DNA from: Linanthus parryae
Lineage: Eukaryota; Streptophyta; Magnoliopsida; Ericales; Polemoniaceae
Assembly (NCBI GenBank): GCA_023055425.1
Contig: JALGPY010000001.1
Coordinates: 115,673,057 to 115,737,056 of the forward strand
Length of the DNA stretch: 64,000 bases
Reading direction: 5' to 3'
The notes under the pieces were generated by a model. That model worked only from the letters and a program-made list of their open reading frames with translations, ran no database searches and was not told the DNA's origin. Within the stretch, counting starts at the first letter, position 1, and each line of letters opens with the position of its first letter. Shown one piece after another: positions 56,393-64,000 of the stretch. The position numbers and the translations under genes were made by a program.

Positions 56393-56780
56393 ACACTTTC
56401 ACCCCTTCTAGTTTGGAAAAGGACACTTTCACCCCTTTAGTGTACCTTAACTTCAAGTAACTTGTACACCCTGATTTTAAAGCCATTAGTCAGGGGCGAT
56501 GCACGTCACTCAAACAGTTTTGGAGACAATTTTTGCTCTCATATAATGCCCACTGTCAAATATACCCTTGCGTAACCTCAGATTGTGCATAATATGGAGG
56601 AAATCCTGTCCTGAAAACTATTTTAGTGACATATTCCAACTCTAGACTAAATGGGTCACACATGGAACATAAGTTTCCTGAAGTCCGACACACTGCAGAG
56701 ATGAAAACGTCTTTTCCCAAACTAGAAGGGGTGAAAGTGTCCTTCAATCAAATCAGAGGTGGTGAAAGTGCCTTCTACCC
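56393..56780. mobile_element. Small TIR element (MULE-type MITE) in the mTERF upstream region
   Basis: About 388 bp. The inverted ends GGGTAAAATACACTTTCACC and the inverse of GGTGAAAGTGCCTTCTACCC each continue inward with a second CACTTTCACCCCTT block and TTCTAGTTTGG. The flanks TTTCTTCGA and TTTTTCCAA could be a degenerate 9-bp duplication. It ends about 370 bp before the mTERF start codon. Confidence 0.6.
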
Positions 56781-57152
56781 TTTTTCCAAACATCAAACTC
56801 GCCGCAGTTCATCATCATTTCACCCCAAAATCTACTTTCTAATCCAAAATTTACAACTTCCGCGCAGTGATCAGCTTCCTGGAGTACCCTACCACATTCG
56901 GCCCTAAATGTCTTCGTCAATCTGATGACTGGAAGACTCTCTGTAAAACCTTGTGAACCCACCGGTGAAATCCCTCTTCGGCTGCCGACAGGACTCGTTT
57001 GAGCTCTTCAGATTTGTGATCAAGTATAGCAACCAGTGAAATCCCTCTTCGAAGCTGAAGGTTAGTCAGTAATCTATGCTTTTCCTTTGACATACGAGTC
57101 CTGTGCGTTGAAGAAATACAAGAGATATATATCTCGAAATTAGTCCACACGC

Positions 57153-58919
57153 ATGACCCATTTGCAGAAACTGAGGACACTATCTTCTCTCAAATGGGTT
57201 TCTCTGGATTTTGCAATTAAATCATCAACAATAGTAACCCATTACCCTAAAGGCTCACACCAACACCATATCATACAAAATGCTAGGTTTTATGGGAGGA
57301 AATATATCAAAGTTGCTAGAAGTGTACCTCAGGCTGACTGGAAAGAGGCTCAAGCTGCTTTACTTGAATACCTGTATATTACTAGAAGACTACCGTTTTT
57401 GGATGCTGAGCATATGAGTCGTAACTCCCCGATTTTTCTTAGAAGTTTACTGAGGAGGGTAAATGGTGAAGAGGAAATCGGGAGATGCCTCACCCGGTTT
57501 CTGCGTTATCACCCCATTAATGAATTTGAACCTTTCTTCGAAAGCATCGGTCTGAAACCGTTGGAATACTCTCCCTTCCTTCGTCGTGAACTGATGTTTC
57601 TGGAAGATGATGCTGTGCTGTTAGAGAATTATCGTGTTTTGTGTAATTATGGTATACCGAGAAATGTTATTGGGAAAATATACATGGCGGCAGAAGAAGT
57701 GTTTAGGTGCGATCATCAGGCGCTGCAAGCTAACCTCCAAGCATTTGAGAATGTTGGGTTGAACCAGTCTGCTATCGTAAGGATTATTTCGATGAACCCC
57801 CGTTGTTTGATTGGGAGTGGAAGTACAGCTCTCTCCAAGGTTATTGAAAAACTTAAGAGCATTGGCATTGAATGGGAATGGATTGAGGAGAATGTGCTGC
57901 AGGAGGGCTGTAACTGGAGCCATATGCTCGAGCTTTTTCGTTTATTAAACACCGTGGTTAGCAATGAGGAGCAATTGCGAAAAATAATTTATCACTGCCC
58001 AGCCTTTCTATTTGATGCTTCGGGGAATACGGCTTCTTCTTTTCTGGGTTTCTTGTTGAAATTTGGAACAGCGAAGTGTGATATAGTCTCTACATTTCTG
58101 AAGCTTCCACAAGTCCAAGGTAGAAAATTTCTCACCAATCTTCGGGGATGCTATAAGTTTCTGCTTGATATTCACATGAAGGTAGAAGAGATTGGGAAAT
58201 TTGTCCGTTCTCATATTGTGTTGCTAGGTTCATGCTCTTTAAAGAAACTTTCTAGTTTGCAAAAAGAACTAAGAGCGGGGAACTATCGGATCCTTGATAT
58301 TGTGAAGGAGAACCCGGAAATACTGAAGCAGTGGGTCTATGGGTCGCGGGTTGGGGCCTTGCCAGAATCAGAGAAAGACTTAAGTTCAAAGAGAATGAAA
58401 AACTTTTTATTGGACTTAGGATTTGCCAAAAACTCGAATGAAATGCAAAAAACTCTCAAGAGGTTGCAGGGCAATGCTCGGGAATTTCAAGAAAGATTTG
58501 ATGTTTTTGTGAACGCTGGCCTGAGTAGAGACGATGTAAGAAAGATGATTGAAGTAGCTCCTGAAATTCTTCGCCATTCAAAGGAAGTTACTGAGACGAA
58601 GATTAATTTTCTTGTAAATGAACTGGGATATCCCATATCATCTTTGGTGGCATTTCCGAGTTGTGTTTTCTACACAACGCAGAGGGTTAAGCTTAGGGTC
58701 GCAATGTATATTTGGCTTAGAGATCATGGAAGTGTGGGGTCTAAACAGTTGCGCACTATTGTTGCCAGATCAGAGGAAAAATTTACAAGGATGTTTGTAA
58801 ATAAACACCCCATGGGTCCCCATGTTTGGCAAGAGCTGAAAAAACAGATTTATGCTGACCCGGGAGTACATTTACCTTGTGGCTCTAATCCATGCCACAA
58901 ATTAGCAGCAGGTTCGTAG
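57153..58919 (+). CDS. mTERF-family protein, probably organellar (MTEF18-like)
   Basis: 588 codons in one exon, uninterrupted. The N terminus (MTHLQKLRTLSSLKWVSLDF) is basic and hydroxylated with almost no acids for 50 residues, as expected of a mitochondrial or plastid transit peptide. From about residue 130 it is a run of helical mTERF repeats: LLENYRVLCNYGIPRNVIGK, LQAFENVGLNQSAIVRIISM followed by NPRCLIG, SHIVLLGSCS, DIVKENPEIL, DVFVNAGLSRDDVRKMIEVA followed by PEILRH, and FLVNELGYPISSLVAFPSCV. The P-x-hydrophobic motif recurs at each repeat. mTERF proteins bind organellar nucleic acid and act in transcription, splicing or ribosome assembly. Length and start resemble Arabidopsis MTEF18/SHOT1-type proteins, but I recall this only by family and give no symbol. 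This appears to be the only intact host gene in the window. Confidence 0.93.
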   Translation: MTHLQKLRTLSSLKWVSLDFAIKSSTIVTHYPKGSHQHHIIQNARFYGRKYIKVARSVPQADWKEAQAALLEYLYITRRLPFLDAEHMSRNSPIFLRSLLRRVNGEEEIGRCLTRFLRYHPINEFEPFFESIGLKPLEYSPFLRRELMFLEDDAVLLENYRVLCNYGIPRNVIGKIYMAAEEVFRCDHQALQANLQAFENVGLNQSAIVRIISMNPRCLIGSGSTALSKVIEKLKSIGIEWEWIEENVLQEGCNWSHMLELFRLLNTVVSNEEQLRKIIYHCPAFLFDASGNTASSFLGFLLKFGTAKCDIVSTFLKLPQVQGRKFLTNLRGCYKFLLDIHMKVEEIGKFVRSHIVLLGSCSLKKLSSLQKELRAGNYRILDIVKENPEILKQWVYGSRVGALPESEKDLSSKRMKNFLLDLGFAKNSNEMQKTLKRLQGNAREFQERFDVFVNAGLSRDDVRKMIEVAPEILRHSKEVTETKINFLVNELGYPISSLVAFPSCVFYTTQRVKLRVAMYIWLRDHGSVGSKQLRTIVARSEEKFTRMFVNKHPMGPHVWQELKKQIYADPGVHLPCGSNPCHKLAAGS

Positions 58920-61900
58920 TCTGTGCAGACATAGTTGTTTAGTAATTATAACATCAGAGAGGAAGTCCTGGCATGATGGGCAAAAAATATTTTGAATTGA
59001 GGGAACTTTGTTTATCAACTCAGTTGTCACTGAGCAGAACGGGAGCTGGACCAGGTTATTGTACCTAATTTTCCTGCTCAGCTATTGTTCATATATTCAT
59101 TTACCCGTTGATTTTGTTGTATGAAATTTTCCCAATCATTGGAATGCCTTCACTTGTCATTCTTCCTCTTGAGGTTCCTTTTGTGTGTAGTAGGAAGCTT
59201 AACTAAATTTTAATTGAATTGAAATTTCCAGAAAGCAGCGAAAGTGAACAGCTGGTTGACGTAAGCATTTCACTATAGATAGAAAGTCAATGAAGGGTAT
59301 TTTGACGCATTACTGAACAAAGTTCACCATACCAGTGCCCTGTAACTTTTGTGACCCAAAACTATGGAGACTAACATATGTATCTGTTCGTCATCTCTCA
59401 TCACGGGACACATCTTTAGGATAATGAATAACCTACATGATTGTTTTACTCGCTCGATCCTTTAGATCTCAAGTGTACTAAAAAATTTCACTCCCTGCAA
59501 CCGATGTTTTGAAATATCATCTACTAAATCTATGATTGCTTTGGGTGATAAACTTGAGAATTCACAACATTTTAGATCACAAAGAGTAGAAAGTTGAGTA
59601 ACATTTCTGGGCTCTGAGACTGGAAAGGTGGACTAAAAAGTAGGGAGTAGATATTATGGCTGTCTCATGGCATGTCAATTATGGCACGATGTGATGTCCC
59701 CGTATTCACTAACACCTACATTTTCTTAATATTTAGAGCATTTAGCCTTGCTTCTGTGGTATACTTTTAACAGTTATGATATTGGTCTAGTTGTTGCATC
59801 TTGCTGATTAGAAAAAAAAATAATAAATCACCGACTGGAGGATTAAATTTGTTAGGAAGAGAAAGTTGACGAGGAAATCTTTATTGGTCGTGACAGTGCT
59901 TTACATCTATATGGAGTCGGTGTATGAGTTCACATAATGATGGCGGCTTTGCTTTTAAGTTCTATCTTGAGTCTCAGTTTCTAACTTATGGGCTGTTGAG
60001 TATTCCAAGTGTAGTACGCAATTGAATCGAAGATTGGCGATTCAACTATAAGTCAGTCTATTGCTATTCTAATCCATGGATCAATAAGTTGGACAGCAGA
60101 GGTAAAATGCGATGGAGAATAATTTCGACATCTGGAAAGAGCTATTGCCAACTCTTCTGCCTCAGAACATAGTCAAAGGCCCTGGTGACATATATATTTG
60201 CCTTCTTCTACAGTGTTACAGGAAACTCGAGTAAAACATCTCTGTTCTGAAGAGAATTATGGCTTTCCTGTTGTCCTTGTTACCTACGTTGATGTTTAAA
60301 TATATAATTTCTCTCAGGATAAATTGCACTAAACGCACCTCTGGTTCGGGCATGATTCACTTACCCAACTTGTTGGAAAAAATCCTTTTACACCATACAT
60401 GCGATTTGATCCGTCTGGCACTCAGCCCTTCCGTCCTTATAGCTGTTAGGAGGTCAATTTTATATCCCGAACATTCTTTCACCCAGTGAAAAAGAGAATA
60501 TTAGCCCTTGCGAATGTTAAAATTCACACATCCAACTTATCCTTCCCCTTCTCTCATCAGCTTCTACTCCCTGTGAAGCACCATTACTATCACCACTATT
60601 GTCTCCGCCACCATCACAACGGTGGTACTCGTCTATCATTTTGGCATTTTTTACTGTACAGATATAATGCAGTTCAGATGTGCAAACATGCACAATCTGA
60701 TGCTACAATGGTGCAATTAACACCCTGGAGAGAATCAAATGCAAGAACAGATTATGGAGCTGATATTTTGAACAAACTGAAGTGGGAATAGAAGAAACTC
60801 TCGGTTTCTGGGGTTATGGCCCAATAGAACTCTAAGTTCTTTACCTTACAAGGTTCAATACAAATTCAGTTCCCTTATAGAGGTAGTGCTATGGTAGTAT
60901 GGTTACTTGTGGTAAAGAGAATTGTGACATTCTTTTTGATCTATGTGAAAGGTCGTGTCATTCAAATTCTGTTGTATGTTGGAGGTAAAATCGCTGCTAT
61001 CTGTTGGTGTTCCTACTGTATAGAGAAGGTAAGGTGGTTCAAATATGAGCAATTGTCATTGATAACATGAGATGCGCCACAGCTGTGTTGCTATTTCTGT
61101 AACTTAAACTAACGTGAAAAAACATTCATTATTTAGAAAAGGAGTCTCTAGGAATCCTTGCATGCTCTTAAGGTATACTGATGCCATCTTCTCAAAGTTT
61201 GGTTATGATATAAATTATAAAGTCGTGTCTTGTGAACGAGTGATATGAAACAGTCCTATTGTTGCTGGAACTTAATGATATTAATTAGATTAACACTCCT
61301 ATCGTGTAAAGAAGAGACCATGGTATCTATCTGACAAATAATGCTAGATCTTCAGATTTACATTTGTCTGATAGTTGCAGTTTATCAGCCTTCAAACCAT
61401 AGGAAAAAGGTACAGTGATGCTGTCACATCATTTTAAATTATATTTTTATAGCCTGTGGCTGTGGGCGAGGGGAAATATGGTACTTTTATTGTTATATGA
61501 GAAGTTGAGAACAATGGCACTCTATTTTTTCTGGATAAGTAAAGATTGTGTTATAAAAAACGGAAAAAGTAACTAATGAATCAACTCATGTGTCGTTCAT
61601 ACCATATAATGGCACTCTATGTATTTATATATGCTCTTCTATTTATATAACAATTAGGATGGCGCGATTATCGAGTGTCTGAGATGTCTTTTGGACTGTA
61701 AAATCCATTTGATCTCAATCATTAAATCCATTCTATTATGGGATTTTTTTTGAAATTTTTTGGAGGGAAAAACTTGAGGCAAGTTTTGAAAATCAATCAA
61801 TTGCAATTACATGTGTTTCCGCGAAGTTGTGGACCACTAAAGATGAATATAAATATTTTGTGACTATTAGATTGAAAGCTAAACCATTCATTTATCTCAC

Positions 61901-62383
61901 ACAAGAATTTAACCTTGAGAATGTACTTGTGTTACAAAATTCTTTAAAATATGTAAATCTCTGATTTTGTTGTTATACCCATTTGCTTTGTTTTATGTCG
62001 TACGTTAAATTTGTGTGTCGCATTAAAAAACAGGTTCATTCTGGTTTATTTTGTTTGGGTAAGTGCCCTTGGGCACGGACAATTTTCTAGTATTTGATAA
62101 TGTGGTTCTGTCCTTTCGGCATTCTCATTCCTGGGTCTGCTGGTGCTCATACCAGAATTGTTACTTGAATGGTTAGAAGCTTGAGGTTTGCCCCTTAGTT
62201 GGAGTTTATTGGTTGGTTGCTATTTTGATAAATATTTCTTACTCTTGTGAAGCAGATGTTTGGACATTTGAAAAAACTGCTCATAGTTGTTCGTATCATA
62301 CGAAGAACATATATTATGCCGCAGGTTTTCAGCTAGGTTTTATGTCTTATGGTTAAGAGATATGTTCCATTTATATTTATAGA
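58920..62383. other. mTERF 3' flank, no further gene recognised
   Basis: 3.4 kb of AT-rich sequence. The first few hundred bases are presumably 3' UTR. A short segment at 59,231-59,259 is bounded by TTTCCAG and GTAAGC, so a spliced non-coding 3' exon is possible. Small frames near 60,259-60,791 have no domain. A GCACTAAACGCACC-type stretch near 60,330 resembles the start of a MULE-like TIR, but no partner was found. Confidence 0.4.
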
Positions 62384-62650
62384 CTAGGTTATGACCCGTG
62401 TCCGTAGGACACTACCAAAATTTCAGGTCAAAATTTTAAAGAATGGCATAGTAACATCCTTTGAAATAAATATTACGAAAATTTATTAAATAAAGACTTG
62501 TAGAATATTATGTCCGATAGCAAATCGTACAATATAGCTCTGTCTCACAATCACCCGAAAACATAGCATATATTGTCATGCTTATGTGAATCTATAATTT
62601 AGACATAGTTGTGATAGTTAACCTAACCACCATTGAACCATAGCAAATTT

Positions 62651-62740
62651 GTGCTAGCTCAGTGGTAGAGCGTTTAAAAGTCTCTACATGAGGTCTTGGG
62701 TTTGATTCCAACTATAATGTAATTTTCTAAAAAAAAAATA
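62651..62740 (+). repeat. tRNA-derived SINE segment
   Basis: A box A-like TAGCTCAGTGG (62,655-62,665) and box B-like GGTTTGATTCC (62,699-62,709) at tRNA spacing, followed by an A-rich tail after about 20 bases. There is no acceptor stem, so it is not a working tRNA gene. A direct repeat (GATAGTTAACCTAACCACC near 62,609; GATAGTTAGCCTAACAACC near 62,823) flanks it loosely. Confidence 0.6.
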
Positions 62741-63104
62741 ATAATTCATCATCAATCTATGAAACTAGCAATTACCCAGTGCTTTCTATACATTTTAGCT
62801 AGGTAAATTCACAATAATCCATGATAGTTAGCCTAACAACCATTAGACCTCATCATCACTCTTGCTCCAAGTTGCTACAGTACTACCCCCAAATAGTATA
62901 ACATGGTAGCTTACTCGCTTGCATAGGATGGCCATGTCATTGTTGGAACATCCAGCAGTGCTATTTGATATTCCAATTATCCCGATTGATTTTAAAAGAT
63001 AAGTTTTATCACTTGAACCACTTTTATTCAGGTAGTCAGAATTTTGAAAAACTCAGCATTATGTTATTGGGCATGCCCGTATCTCACATGTATATGAGTC
63101 TCTA

Positions 63105-63130
63105 TTTTTTTTTGGGGGGGGGGGGGGGGG
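63105..63130 (+). repeat. Oligo(T)-oligo(G) run
   Basis: Nine T followed by seventeen G. The G run length is likely to be unstable and error-prone in sequencing. Confidence 0.9.
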
Positions 63131-64000
63131 AGTAGATTGTCCCAAGGTACATCAGAATTTTACAACAGTGTGAATATATTTGTAACAGTCAATAGAAGAT
63201 TTTAATGTTGACAACTTGGTAATAACTGCAGGCGCAAGAATTGTAACCAAGTATCTATGTAGATAAATGTTTTCATATAGAAAAATTCAATTTGAAAGTT
63301 CACCATCGCATCAGATTATACAAATTCAACATAAATTTTTGTTGAGAGAAGAAGATGAAGAAACAAAGTCATAAACAAATGACTTCAACAAAAATTACAT
63401 ATTTTTAATTTGGATACTGAAAATTGGGAAGGTACCGTACCTTGGCCATTCAAATGAAGATGGGGAGGGGAGGGGAAATTTGATAGATCCATCAACAACT
63501 CATTTCAAAACCAAAATTACCCAAAAAATTCACAATTAAGAATAAATAAACAACATCACCGATATGAAGATGATAGTATAACGGATATAAGACTTACTGG
63601 ACGAACGTTGGAAGAGTTTATGAAAGGCGATGAAATGTTGCATAGTAAATGGAATATATGTAACAAAATAACTGGTCAGTCAACAGTTCAATAGCAATAA
63701 ATTATGATTTGATTTTTTCACTAATTTATAGGTTGTCTCCTTTCATTGATTTATTTTTCCTAATTGCATAGAGAAAATTATGGAGGTATTGAAGTAGGAA
63801 AGAAGTTATGGAAATGTTATAATTGACATTCCATTTTCACATTAATGGCAGCCTTGTAATATACAGTGAATATATGGTTGTTTATAAAATATATCAAGAG
63901 ACAAAGAGCGGTCGAGATTGAAAGTTGAGAAAATCAACGATGAGGATTGCTCAATTGAATTCGTTTTGGTGGGAAACACCGTTCTATTTTATTATATAGA

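Larger units (their letters stand above)
62384..64000 (-). mobile_element. Probable non-autonomous Helitron
   Basis: On the minus strand the 3' end shows hairpin GTGTCCTACGGACAC, then 10 bases, then CTAG followed by T: the standard Helitron 3' end. The minus-strand sequence from the right edge of the window begins TCTATATAATAAAATAGAAC, like the TC-starting 5' ends of plant Helitrons, so the element seems to end at or just beyond base 64,000. No target duplication is expected, and no Rep/helicase frame is present. The interior holds a tRNA-like SINE segment and homopolymer runs. The 5' end cannot be confirmed because it meets the window edge. Confidence 0.6.

Noticed and set aside
62651..62722. 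Functional tRNA gene
   Set aside because: A and B boxes are present but no acceptor stem pairing or anticodon arm can be drawn; an A-rich tail indicates a SINE.

Overview
This window is nuclear DNA of a flowering plant. It is almost entirely nested transposable elements, with one intact host gene: an mTERF-family organelle protein gene at 57.15-58.92 kb on the + strand. The plant origin is shown by Ty3/Gypsy and Ty1/Copia elements primed from tRNA-Asp and tRNA-Met, a MuDR/Kaonashi-type Mutator element (MULE) with DUF1985/Ulp1 genes, an En/Spm (CACTA) terminus, Stowaway-like MITEs, a likely Helitron, and the plant-expanded mTERF and PMEI families. No genus can be named from the sequence.

Layout. 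0-3.3 kb: a decayed Copia integrase fragment (-), and a frameshifted invertase/pectin-methylesterase-inhibitor pseudogene (-). 3.33-13.37 kb: a very young Athila/Tat-type Gypsy element with 1,676-bp LTRs, a perfect TGTCT target duplication and only about 4 LTR mismatches; it encodes gag and protease only, so it is non-autonomous. 13.6-18 kb: remnants of a repeated LTR-like family (TGTAACACC or TGAAACACC start, TATTACA end) and a CACTA transposase-like fragment. 18.08-20.12 kb: a non-autonomous MULE with a 10-bp target duplication and a nested MITE. About 20.2-30.2 kb: a large MULE with mudrA (+), a spliced DUF1985/Ulp1-like gene (-) and a small, very acidic ORF (-), bracketed and punctuated by GACGACC/GGTCGTC arrays. 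30.2-44.6 kb: an LTR-like copy (-) split by an old Copia element (32,403-44,268, target duplication ATTAC), whose own 3' LTR is split by another LTR-like copy (39,407-42,879). 44.6-46.2 kb: one more partial LTR-like copy. 47.5-54.9 kb: the right end of a CACTA element carrying a four-level nest: CACTA, then an LTR-like element, then a MULE (9-bp target duplication), then an Athila-type solo LTR (target duplication GAAGC). 54.9-62.4 kb: the gene-bearing segment, with a small TIR element just upstream of the mTERF gene. 62.4-64.0 kb: a probable Helitron (-) containing a tRNA-like SINE segment.

The target duplications and element lengths close exactly when the nested insertions are removed: the split Copia 3' LTR sums to 1,405 bp, the same as its 5' LTR, and the two full LTR-like copies become 3,473 and about 3,509 bp. 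This gives a relative order of insertion. The Gypsy element is the youngest datable insertion; the Copia element, with roughly 50 LTR differences by eye, is much older.

The least familiar features are the third, acidic MULE gene, the symmetrical GACGACC arrays (one inside an intron of the Ulp1-like gene), the clusters of short perfect palindromes in two Gypsy-derived sequences, and a 52-bp-arm hairpin inside the nested MULE. All alignments were done by eye; family names rest on recognised motifs, not on searches.
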